20,011 nt of DNA from Chloroflexota bacterium (GTDB lineage: Bacteria > Chloroflexota > Limnocylindria > Limnocylindrales > CSP1-4), in contig JACVXW010000022.1 in NCBI GenBank assembly GCA_015661135.1, positions 1 through 20,011 on the forward strand, given 5' to 3'. Each line of letters begins with the position of its first letter. Within the stretch, counting starts at the first letter, position 1. The notes below the pieces were generated by a model. The model saw nothing but the letters and a program-made list of their open reading frames with translations, had not been told where the DNA came from and made no database searches. This document shows, piece by piece, positions 13,320-20,011 of the stretch. The translations under genes were made by a program, and so were the position numbers.

Positions 13320-14102
13320 ATGAAACGGGACATTGTCAACATGTACGCCGAGGAACGTCAGCAATGGATCGTCGAGCGTGCCCGGGCGGCCGGACGCGTC
13401 GAGGTCGCCGCACTTGCCGAGGAACTGAGCGTGACAACTGAGACAGTCCGTCGGGATCTAACGTCGCTTGAGCGGCACGCACTCCTCCGCCGCGTCCATG
13501 GCGGGGCGATCCCGATCGAGCGGCTCGGCTTCGAGCCGGCGCTTGCCGCGCGCGATACGGTCCTTACTGCCGAGAAGGAGCGGATTGCCCGGCTTGCCCT
13601 CTCGGAGCTCCCCGACGAGGGGTCGATCCTGCTCGATGCCGGGACGACGACGGCCCGGCTCGCCGACGCGCTGCCGACCGACCGCGAGCTCGTGGTGGTG
13701 ACGAACGCGCTGCCGATCGCGATGTCGCTGTCCATTCGGCCGAACATCACGGTGCTGATGCTCGGCGGCAAGGTCCGGGGCAGAACACAGGCGACCGTCG
13801 ACGCCTGGGCGATCCAGGCGCTTGCCGACAGCTACGTGGACGTGGCGTTCATCGGCACCAACGGCATCAGCCCCGAGCGCGGCCTGACCACGCCCGACAC
13901 CACCGAATCTGCCGTCAAGCGCGCGATGATCCAGGCGGCCAGGCGCTCCGTCGTCCTGGCCGACCACACGAAGGTCGGCCAGGACCATCTGTCTCGCTTC
14001 GCGGCACTCGATGAGATCGACACGCTGGTGACGGACACGGGGCTCGATGCGCAGGTTGTCGAGGAGTTCCGCTCGCGGGGGCTGAAGGTGCGACTGGCAT
14101 GA
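13320..14102 (+). CDS. DeoR-family transcriptional repressor of the PTS operon
   Basis: The 260-aa product has a DeoR winged helix-turn-helix at about 15-65 (VEVAALAEELSVTTETVRRDL, then the conserved LLRRVHGGAI). A C-terminal sugar-phosphate-sensing domain follows, recognisable by LLDAGTTTARLADAL, VVTNALPIAMSL, LGGKVRGRTQATVDAWA, DVAFIGTNGI and ADHTKVGQDHLSRFA. DeoR repressors of sugar operons are released by phosphorylated sugars such as fructose-1-phosphate. The ATG at 13320 sits just past the promoter. The family often begins at the second Met (MYAEERQQ, 13341), which would leave a leader of about 26 bases. Either is possible, and neither has a strong Shine-Dalgarno sequence. It overlaps the kinase gene by ATGA (14099-14102). 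Confidence 0.93.
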   Translation: MKRDIVNMYAEERQQWIVERARAAGRVEVAALAEELSVTTETVRRDLTSLERHALLRRVHGGAIPIERLGFEPALAARDTVLTAEKERIARLALSELPDEGSILLDAGTTTARLADALPTDRELVVVTNALPIAMSLSIRPNITVLMLGGKVRGRTQATVDAWAIQALADSYVDVAFIGTNGISPERGLTTPDTTESAVKRAMIQAARRSVVLADHTKVGQDHLSRFAALDEIDTLVTDTGLDAQVVEEFRSRGLKVRLA

Positions 14103-15046
14103 TCGTCACCCTGACGCTCAATCCAAGCGTCGACCGAACGGTTGAAGTGGAGACGCTCGCGCGCGGAGAGGTCATGCGGGCGCTCAGCGTCCGCGTCGAC
14201 CCAGGCGGCAAGGGGATCAACGTATCGCTCGCCCTGGCGAACCATGACCTGCCGACGAGAGCGGTCGTCACGCTCGGAGGCGCCGAAGGCGAGCATCTCG
14301 TCGCCCTGCTGCGGGATACCGGGATCGAGATCGTGCCGGTCAGGATCCGCGGCTCGATCCGGTCGAATATCACCGTCGTCGAGCCCGACGGAACCACGAC
14401 CAAGATCAACGAGCCCGGCGCCGACCTGCACCCGGATGAGCTGGCTGCGATCTTCATGGCGATCCGGAACGGCGTGCAGTCGGCCGATTGGCTCGTCGCC
14501 AGCGGCAGCCTGCCGCCGGGGGCGCCGGCCGGGACCTACGCGGACCTGGTCCACCAGCTCGCCGGTTCGGGCACGCGGGTGGCCGTCGACACGAGCGGAG
14601 CGGCCCTGAAGGCCGTGGTGTCTGCCTGCCCGTCGCTAATAAAACCGAATCGGGATGAGCTCGCAGAAGTGACGGGCCTGAGAATGGCCACGATCGCCGA
14701 TGTGGTGGATGCCGCAGCGCGGCTTCGCGACCTCGGCGTAGGCACGGTGCTGGCAAGCCTGGGTGCGGACGGCGCGGTGCTTGTCGATGATGACGGCGCG
14801 ATCCACGGCCGGACACCGACGGTGTCGACCGTCAGTTCAGTCGGGGCTGGGGATGCCATGCTGGCCGGCTTTCTCGCCGGCGGTGGCAGCGGCGCGGGCG
14901 CCCTGGTCGAGGCCCTCGCATGGGGCGCGGCAGCGGTACTCCAGCCCGGATCCCGGATGCCGGCGCCCGATGACATCGATCGCTCGGCAGTTCGGTTGGA
15001 GCGACAACGCACCTCGCGCCGGGAGGGGGTCGCCATGCCGCCGTGA
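14099..15046 (+). CDS. 1-phosphofructokinase-family hexose kinase
   Basis: The 315-aa product is a PfkB (ribokinase-superfamily) kinase: an opening strand MIVTLTLNPSVDRT, the first signature GGKGINVSLAL, VDTSGAALKAVV, KPNRDELAEVTGL, and SVGAGDAMLAGFL with the catalytic base D252. The length and the TLNPSVD start match the 1-phosphofructokinase/LacC branch, so it would convert a ketose monophosphate (fructose-1- or -6-phosphate, or tagatose-6-phosphate) into a bisphosphate using ATP. The substrate cannot be chosen from sequence. The dehydrogenase in the operon suggests a ketose-6-phosphate, while a fructose PTS would supply fructose-1-phosphate. It overlaps the DeoR gene by 4 bases, so the two are likely translationally coupled. 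Its C-terminal tail is Arg-rich. Confidence 0.9.
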   Translation: MIVTLTLNPSVDRTVEVETLARGEVMRALSVRVDPGGKGINVSLALANHDLPTRAVVTLGGAEGEHLVALLRDTGIEIVPVRIRGSIRSNITVVEPDGTTTKINEPGADLHPDELAAIFMAIRNGVQSADWLVASGSLPPGAPAGTYADLVHQLAGSGTRVAVDTSGAALKAVVSACPSLIKPNRDELAEVTGLRMATIADVVDAAARLRDLGVGTVLASLGADGAVLVDDDGAIHGRTPTVSTVSSVGAGDAMLAGFLAGGGSGAGALVEALAWGAAAVLQPGSRMPAPDDIDRSAVRLERQRTSRREGVAMPP

Positions 15047-15113
15047 ACCGGGCACCCGTTCCAGTGGCGGGGCGGCGAACTTGTGGGAGCGATTTGGAAG
15101 GGAGAGGAAGTCG

Positions 15114-16187
15114 ATGACATCGTCCGCAGATCTCAAACACCGCGAAGGTCTAGGAATGCAGGCCACGATTCAACGGATCGGTGGCTACCTCGCCGGCATG
15201 ATCATGCCGAACATCGCAGCGTTCATCGCCTGGGGGCTGATCACCGCCCTGTTCATCCCGACGGGCTGGTGGCCGAATGAGCAGCTATCCAAGCTGGTCG
15301 GACCGATCATCTTGACACTGCTTCCCGTGTTGATCGGCTACACCGGCGGCCGGTTGGTCCACGGACAGCGCGGCGCCGTCATCGGCGCCGTGGCCACGAT
15401 GGGCGTCGTCGTCGGGACGGATATCCCGATGTTCCTCGGCGCGATGATCATCGGGCCTTCCGCCGCCTATCTCCTCAAGAAACTCGATGGGCTCTTCGCC
15501 GGCCGCGTACGCACGGGCTTCGAGATGCTCATCGACAACTTCAGCGCCGGGATCCTCGGGTTGATCATGGCCGTCCTCGGACTGCTGGCCGTCGGGCCCA
15601 TCGTGGAGACGTTCGCGAACGCCGCCGGCGACGGTGTCGATGCCCTGGTCACGGGCGGGTTGCTGCCCCTGGTCTCGATCATCGTGGAGCCGGCCAAGGT
15701 CCTGTTCCTCAACAACGCCATCAATCACGGTGTCCTCGCACCACTGGGCGTGGCCCAGGCCCTCGAGAGTGGCAAGTCCATCCTGTTCATGATCGAGACG
15801 AATCCAGGGCCCGGTCTCGGCATCCTGCTCGCCTACTTCTTCTTCGGACCGCGTTCGCTGCGACCCAGCGCCCCCGGTTCGATCATCATCCACTTCTTCG
15901 GAGGGATCCACGAGATCTACTTCCCGTACGTCCTGATGAACCCTCGCCTGATCCTTGCCGCCATCGCGGGCGGTGCCTCGGGCGTGTTCACGGCGGTCGT
16001 GACGAGTGCTGGTCTCGTGGCCACGCCCTCCCCGGGCAGCATCTTCGCCTACCTTGCGGTCACCCCCAAGGACGGCTACTTCGGTGTCCTGCTGGCGATC
16101 GTCGTCGCCACAGCCGTCTCGTTTGCGGTAGCGTCACTGCTGCTGGGATTCGGGCGCGCTGAGGAGCCCGAAGCGGTTGCTGCGTGA
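15114..16187 (+). CDS. PTS mannitol-type EIIC membrane permease
   Basis: The 357-aa product is hydrophobic with about eight helices. It resembles the EIIC part of mannitol permease MtlA: the start QRIGGYLAGMIMPNIAAFIAWGL, IGYTGGRLVHGQRGAVIGA, PMFLGAMIIGP, LFLNNAINHGVLAPLG, ETNPGPGLGILLAYFFFG and the FGGIHEIYFPYVLM motif with its conserved Glu. It would import a hexitol and couple this to phosphorylation by EIIB. The start at ATG 15114 follows GGGAGAGGAAG. The frame stays open upstream but overlaps the kinase gene. EIIB and EIIA are separate genes here (16194, 16477) rather than fused. The specificity is inferred only from family resemblance. Confidence 0.92.
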   Translation: MTSSADLKHREGLGMQATIQRIGGYLAGMIMPNIAAFIAWGLITALFIPTGWWPNEQLSKLVGPIILTLLPVLIGYTGGRLVHGQRGAVIGAVATMGVVVGTDIPMFLGAMIIGPSAAYLLKKLDGLFAGRVRTGFEMLIDNFSAGILGLIMAVLGLLAVGPIVETFANAAGDGVDALVTGGLLPLVSIIVEPAKVLFLNNAINHGVLAPLGVAQALESGKSILFMIETNPGPGLGILLAYFFFGPRSLRPSAPGSIIIHFFGGIHEIYFPYVLMNPRLILAAIAGGASGVFTAVVTSAGLVATPSPGSIFAYLAVTPKDGYFGVLLAIVVATAVSFAVASLLLGFGRAEEPEAVAA

Positions 16188-16193
16188 TCTGAC

Positions 16194-16502
16194 ATGTCGA
16201 CGATGAACGGCAAGGACATCTCCAGGATCGTCATCGCCTGCGATGCAGGGATGGGCAGCAGTGTCATGGTCGCGAGCCAGATGCGTCAGCGCTTGAAGAA
16301 GTACGACGTATCGGTCGAGCATGTGCCTGTCAACGCGATCCCGGCCGACACCCAGGTTGTGGTGTGCCATGCGGGGCTGGCTGACCGGGCGCGGTCGATG
16401 GCCCCGAATGCGGTTGTCGTTCCGTTCCGCGTTTTCATGGGGGACCCGGCCTTCGACCGGGTGGAGGCGGCGATCCGTGACGGTACGTCGCTTGCCGACT
16501 GA
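16194..16502 (+). CDS. PTS mannitol-type EIIB
   Basis: The 102-aa product carries the P-loop-like phosphocysteine motif VIACDAGMGSS with active Cys at residue 16, which takes phosphate from EIIA and passes it to the sugar on EIIC. The rest (VVVCHAGLADRARSMAPNAVVVPF) fits the mannitol/fructitol EIIB fold. It lies six bases after the EIIC stop, with no Shine-Dalgarno sequence of its own, so translation is probably coupled. The EIIA gene starts within it. Confidence 0.93.
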   Translation: MSTMNGKDISRIVIACDAGMGSSVMVASQMRQRLKKYDVSVEHVPVNAIPADTQVVVCHAGLADRARSMAPNAVVVPFRVFMGDPAFDRVEAAIRDGTSLAD

Positions 16503-16986
16503 CGACGATGCGACATCGGGCGCCCCGGCGCCCGATGTCCTCGTTCGTGCCGCCATCCGCTTGGCGCAACAGGCCACCGACAAGTGGGATGCGCTCCGCC
16601 AATCGGGAGCCCTCCTCGAATCACTCGGGGCCGTCGCCGAGGGCTACGCCGCGGCGATGCTCGAGCGTGAACGCCAGATCTCGACCTACATGGGCGAGGG
16701 CGTCGCGATCCCTCACGGGACCGATCGGGCACGGGCCCTGGTTCGCCGGACAGCAATGGGATTCATCCAGTACCCAGATGGTGTGGACTGGGACGGCGAG
16801 GTCGTCCATCTCTGCATCCCGATCGCCGCGAGCGGCGATGAGCACGTGACTGTCCTGTCGGCCCTTGCGGAGGTCCTGCTGGATGAGGAAAGCGCGGCCG
16901 CGCTGCGCGCCGCCACGGACGTCGATGACGTCCTGGCGCGATTGAACCCGGGCGCTCGGACGCCCGGAGAGGAGACCCGACCATGA
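16477..16986 (+). CDS. PTS fructose/mannitol-type EIIA
   Basis: The 169-aa product has the active-site histidine H80 in STYMGEGVAIPHGTD, where HPr delivers phosphate, and a second conserved His (H123) in SGDEHVTVLSAL. Helix starts such as IRLAQQATDKWDALRQSGALL match the EIIA family. The frame stays open upstream. I chose GTG 16477 because GGAGG lies nine bases before it. That start overlaps the EIIB gene by 26 bases. TTG 16492 is the alternative. The first 20 residues are poorly conserved linker. It overlaps the dehydrogenase by ATGA (16983-16986). Confidence 0.85.
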   Translation: MTVRRLPTDDDATSGAPAPDVLVRAAIRLAQQATDKWDALRQSGALLESLGAVAEGYAAAMLERERQISTYMGEGVAIPHGTDRARALVRRTAMGFIQYPDGVDWDGEVVHLCIPIAASGDEHVTVLSALAEVLLDEESAAALRAATDVDDVLARLNPGARTPGEETRP

Positions 16987-18041
16987 AGGTGGCACGTTTC
17001 TACGCGCCGGGCGATATCCGGATCGAGGACGCGCCCGAGCCGACGGCCGGCCCGGCCGAAGTCAAGGTCCGGGTTCGAAACTGCTCGACCTGCGGCACCG
17101 ACGTCAAGATCTCGCGATCGGGGCATCAGAACATCGATCCGCCCCGGATCATGGGCCATGAGATCGCCGGAGAGGTCGTCGAGATCGGCAGCGCAGTGGG
17201 CCCGGCGGCCAATGGGCGGTCGTGGCAGATCGGCGACCACGTCCAGGTGATCGCAGCCGTTCCATGCGGCACCTGTGCCGACTGCCGGCGAGGCTGGATG
17301 ACGATCTGCCCCAACCAGACCTCGGTCGGATACCAGTACGAGGGTGGTTTCGCCGAATACCTGATCGTCCCCCACGAAGTGTTGCGGGTAGACGGGCTCA
17401 ACCTGATCCCGGACGGCGTCGGGTTCGACGAGGCATCGGTCGCTGAGCCGTTCGCCTGTGCGATCAATGCCCAGGAGCTCGCTCGAGTCGGGCCCGGGGA
17501 CGATGTCGTCGTCATCGGCGCCGGCCCGATCGGTTGTCTCCACGTTCGCCTGGCGCGGGCGCGCGGCGCTGCCCGCGTCTTCCTGGTAGAGCTCAACCGC
17601 CAGCGCCTGGACATGTCGGCGGCGATCGTGGCGCCCGACGCCGCCATCTGCGGCAGCGAAACAGATGCGGTCCAGAGCGTGCTCGAGCTGACCGGCGGTC
17701 GAGGCGTGGATGTGGCGATCACGGCGGCCGCATCAGGACAGGCGCAGGAGGACGCGCTGCGGATGGTCGCCCGTCGCGGCCGGATTTCGTTCTTCGGCGG
17801 CCTCCCCAAGGACCGGCCCACGATCACGCTCGACTCGAACCTGGTGCACTACCGCGAGATCACGATCCTCGGCGCCAACGGGTCCAGCCCCGACCACAAC
17901 AAGCGGGCTCTCGAAATGATCGCCACCGGCAAGGTACCGGTCAGGGACCTGATCACCCACCGTCTGCCGCTCGACGGCGTCCTCGACGCGATCGGTATCG
18001 TTTCACGGGGAGAAGGCATCAAGGTCACCATCGAACCGTGA
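16983..18041 (+). CDS. Zinc-dependent medium-chain alcohol dehydrogenase, probable hexitol-phosphate dehydrogenase
   Basis: The 352-aa product is a typical two-domain MDR enzyme. The catalytic zinc ligands are C37 (CSTCGTD), H59-E60 (MGHE) and E155. The structural zinc site is the four-cysteine pattern C95-x2-C98-x2-C101-x7-C109. The Rossmann fold starts at GAGPIG (179-184), and E203 at the end of the second strand points to NAD. Among MDR enzymes it resembles the sorbitol/galactitol-phosphate-type dehydrogenases. In this operon it would oxidise the PTS-imported hexitol phosphate to a ketose phosphate, in place of the unrelated long-chain mannitol-1-phosphate dehydrogenase. The substrate is inferred from context. 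The start is preceded by GGAGAGGAG and overlaps EIIA by 4 bases. Confidence 0.9.
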   Translation: MKVARFYAPGDIRIEDAPEPTAGPAEVKVRVRNCSTCGTDVKISRSGHQNIDPPRIMGHEIAGEVVEIGSAVGPAANGRSWQIGDHVQVIAAVPCGTCADCRRGWMTICPNQTSVGYQYEGGFAEYLIVPHEVLRVDGLNLIPDGVGFDEASVAEPFACAINAQELARVGPGDDVVVIGAGPIGCLHVRLARARGAARVFLVELNRQRLDMSAAIVAPDAAICGSETDAVQSVLELTGGRGVDVAITAAASGQAQEDALRMVARRGRISFFGGLPKDRPTITLDSNLVHYREITILGANGSSPDHNKRALEMIATGKVPVRDLITHRLPLDGVLDAIGIVSRGEGIKVTIEP

Positions 18042-18083
18042 CCGGACCGGGCGAGGGCGGCACGGCCCAGGGAGGAGAGGGGC

Positions 18084-18356
18084 ATGACACAGCGACAGGT
18101 CATCGTCGGGTCGAGGATCGGTCTGCATGCCCGCCCCGCGGCCCTGTTCGTGAAGGCGGCGGCAGCCCAGTCGGTCCCCATCACGATCCGGAAGGGAGAC
18201 GGGGCGCCGGTTGACGCGCGGAGCATCCTGCGGGTCCTGTCGCTCGGGGCGAGGAACGGGGACACCGTCACCCTCGAAGCGAGCGGAGAGGGCGCGGAGA
18301 CGGCACTTGAGGTCGTCGCTTCGGTCGTCGCCGAGGACCACGACGACCCCGCATGA
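18084..18356 (+). CDS. ptsH: PTS phosphocarrier protein HPr
   Basis: The 90-aa product is HPr: the phosphorylated His is H15 in GLHARPAALFV, and the regulatory Ser region reads DARSILRVLSLGARNGD (S47), close to the kinase-target serine of Gram-positive HPr. I see no HPr kinase gene in the window, so regulation at S47 is only a possibility. A strong GGGAGGAGAGG lies before ATG 18084. The gene follows the dehydrogenase by 42 bases and overlaps Enzyme I by ATGA. It moves phosphate from Enzyme I to EIIA. Confidence 0.95.
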   Translation: MTQRQVIVGSRIGLHARPAALFVKAAAAQSVPITIRKGDGAPVDARSILRVLSLGARNGDTVTLEASGEGAETALEVVASVVAEDHDDPA

Positions 18357-20011
18357 CACGCGCGATGAACCTCGGCGCGACTCCTTCCGCAGGGGCGTCC
18401 ACCTTGAAGCTTCAGGGGATCGGCGTCTGCCCCGGCGTCGCGGCCGGGCCGGTGGCGCTCATGGGACCGCGACCGGCGCTGCCGTCGCAACGCCCGAGCG
18501 TTGCCGATGTCGACGGGGAGATCCGAAACGCGATCACGGCCCTCGCCCTCACCGCCGATGACCTGGAGCGTCGCGCTCGCGGATCCATGGTCCCCGGGGC
18601 AACCGAGGTCCTGGAGGCCGCCGCGATGATCGCTCGCGACCCAGCCCTCGAAGAGTCGATTCGATCGGCGATTGTCAGGGGCGACCCTGCTGCCTGGGCA
18701 GTCGACCGCGCGATGAATGCGTTCCGGGCGCTGCTCCTGGATCTCGGCGGCTACATGGCCGAGCGCGTGGGGGATCTCGACGACGTGCGGGATCGGACGA
18801 TCGCCCGCCTGCTCGGCCAGCCGATGCCCGGCGTGCCCGAACGCGACACGCCGTACATCCTGGTTGCGGATGATCTGTCGCCCGCGGATACGGTCACCTT
18901 GCGTCCGGAGCGCGTCCTCGGGCTGGTGACCGTCCAGGGCGGACCCACGAGCCATACCGCGATCCTGGCTCGAAGCCTCGGGCTCCCGGCGGTCGTCGCT
19001 TGCGCGCAGGCCACCTTGTTGAGCGACGGCCAGCTCGTTGAGGTGGACGGCGGCACAGGCCAGGTCCGGACCGGGATCACCTCGGGTGAAGCGGCGCTGG
19101 TCAACAACCGCGAGGAGGAGCATCGCGCCCGGCGCGAGGCCAGCCGCGGACCCGGCCGAACGGCCGATGGCCACCATGTTGCCCTTCTCCTCAATATTGG
19201 CGATGTCGCCGGTGCGGCCACCGTGGCCCGGGTCGACGCCGAGGGCGTCGGTCTCTTTCGCACGGAGTTCCTGTACCTGGACCGGCAGGACGCACCGTCG
19301 GTCGCCGAGCAGGTCGCGCTCTACACGAATGTCTTCGAGGCAATGGGCGGCCGAAAGGTCGTGGTTCGCACCCTGGACGCCGGGGCGGACAAGCCCTTGC
19401 CATTCCTCACCCAGGCCGGAGAGCCCAATCCGGCGCTGGGGATCCGGGGCCTCCGCACAGCCCGCCGTTCGCCCGGTGTCCTCAACGATCAACTCGCCGC
19501 ACTGGCCCTCGCCGCGCAGGCAACGGGAGCCCTCGTCTGGGTGATGGCACCAATGGTGGCCACGGCGGCAGAGGCGGAGTGGTTTACCGCCCTTGCGAAA
19601 TCGCACGGCCTTCCGACCGCCGGAGTAATGGTCGAGATCCCGGCCGCAGCGCTGCGGGCTGCCGACATCCTCGAGCACGCCGCTTTCCTGAGCATCGGAA
19701 CCAACGACCTGGCCCAATACACGCTGGCAGCGGATCGGATGGCCGGCGACCTTGCCGACCTTCTCGACCCGTGGCAGCCGGCCGTGCTCGAGCTCGTCCG
19801 GATGACGGCCGAGGCCGGCCGTGCGGCGGGCAAATCCGTCGGCGTTTGCGGGGAGGCCGCTGGATCACCGACCCTGGCGCCGGTTCTCGTGGGGCTCGGC
19901 ATCTCGAACCTTTCGATGTCGGCCTCCGCGGTAGCAGATGTCCGCGACGCACTTGCCCGGGTCACGCTCGCCGAATGCCGCGAGATGGCCGTGCGAGCGT
20001 TGACGGATTCA
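18353..20011 (+). CDS. ptsI: PTS Enzyme I (phosphoenolpyruvate-protein phosphotransferase), 3' end cut by window
   Basis: The frame from ATG 18353 runs without a stop to the window edge (553 codons). This is close to the usual Enzyme I length, so only a few residues should be missing. The phosphohistidine is H201 in GGPTSHTAILARSLG. The PEP-binding barrel has GLFRTEFLYL, VVRTLDAGADKPLPF, MVEIPAA, the SIGTNDLAQYTLA.DR motif, and C499 in VCGEAAG near the end. It starts the phosphate relay using phosphoenolpyruvate and hands it to HPr. A segment before MVEIPAA is shorter than in the E. coli enzyme. The ATG overlaps the HPr stop; an alternative Met is at 18365. Co-location with the hexitol genes suggests a dedicated or sole PTS in this genome. 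Confidence 0.93.
   Translation, partial: MTRAMNLGATPSAGASTLKLQGIGVCPGVAAGPVALMGPRPALPSQRPSVADVDGEIRNAITALALTADDLERRARGSMVPGATEVLEAAAMIARDPALEESIRSAIVRGDPAAWAVDRAMNAFRALLLDLGGYMAERVGDLDDVRDRTIARLLGQPMPGVPERDTPYILVADDLSPADTVTLRPERVLGLVTVQGGPTSHTAILARSLGLPAVVACAQATLLSDGQLVEVDGGTGQVRTGITSGEAALVNNREEEHRARREASRGPGRTADGHHVALLLNIGDVAGAATVARVDAEGVGLFRTEFLYLDRQDAPSVAEQVALYTNVFEAMGGRKVVVRTLDAGADKPLPFLTQAGEPNPALGIRGLRTARRSPGVLNDQLAALALAAQATGALVWVMAPMVATAAEAEWFTALAKSHGLPTAGVMVEIPAAALRAADILEHAAFLSIGTNDLAQYTLAADRMAGDLADLLDPWQPAVLELVRMTAEAGRAAGKSVGVCGEAAGSPTLAPVLVGLGISNLSMSASAVADVRDALARVTLAECREMAVRALTDS

Noticed and set aside
17849..19717. 622-codon minus-strand open frame opposite Enzyme I, HPr and the dehydrogenase end
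   Set aside because: Composition is low-complexity and the plus strand holds catalytic motifs of three well-known proteins.
1..20011. CRISPR array, riboswitch, rRNA or prophage
   Set aside because: I looked for evenly spaced repeats, known aptamer cores and phage structural genes and saw none. The only tandem repeat is the two-unit array at 2373-2418.

Overview
The window is very GC-rich bacterial DNA with G or C at most third codon positions, many GTG starts and a mix of Shine-Dalgarno-led and nearly leaderless starts. Gene content (secreted C39- and M23-type hydrolases, a PAS/class III cyclase sensor, a GlxA-type regulator, a hexitol-type PTS operon and several small unnamed membrane proteins) fits an uncultured high-GC Chloroflexota or, less likely, an actinobacterium. 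No rRNA or marker gene is present, so this placement is an inference.

Layout. 1-2264: the tail of an unknown gene, then two minus-strand secreted or anchored proteins, an M23 peptidase and a C39-like papain-fold protein. 2290-2366: tRNA-Arg(UCG), followed directly by two tandem 23-bp repeats that look like a leftover end of an insertion sequence. 2513-4534: a minus-strand SH3-domain lipoprotein and a GlxA-type (DJ-1/PfpI plus AraC) regulator, divergent from a BBE-type FAD oxidoreductase (4647-6032). 6097-8381: a membrane-anchored double zinc-finger protein and a membrane sensor with an NrtS-like pair of helices, three PAS domains and an adenylate cyclase domain that is broken by a frameshift. 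8437-9021: a Phd/YefM-RelE toxin-antitoxin pair with a recognisable promoter/operator. 9046-10690: two membrane proteins (one frameshifted) and an SRPBCC protein, divergent from a TetR regulator (10777-11382). 11439-13105: a GWP-repeat beta-propeller lipoprotein whose 5' end is disrupted. 13280-20011: one long plus-strand operon.

The operon starts at a near-consensus sigma70-type promoter only 11 nt from the first ATG and runs DeoR repressor, 1-phosphofructokinase-family kinase, mannitol-type PTS EIIC, EIIB and EIIA, a zinc-dependent medium-chain dehydrogenase, HPr and Enzyme I (cut by the window edge close to its end). Several genes overlap by ATGA. Together they form a self-contained phosphorelay: Enzyme I and HPr pass phosphate to EIIA and EIIB, EIIC imports and phosphorylates a hexitol, the dehydrogenase would oxidise the hexitol phosphate to a ketose phosphate, and the kinase would make the bisphosphate for glycolysis, with DeoR sensing a sugar phosphate.

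Three genes between 8.0 and 11.7 kb carry out-of-frame lesions in otherwise well-conserved sequence. That cluster points either to local gene decay or to errors in the assembled sequence. I do not see a clearly new multi-gene system. The most unusual items are the NrtS-like/PAS/cyclase fusion, the bacterial RanBP2-type zinc finger on a membrane anchor, and the repeat relic next to the tRNA.
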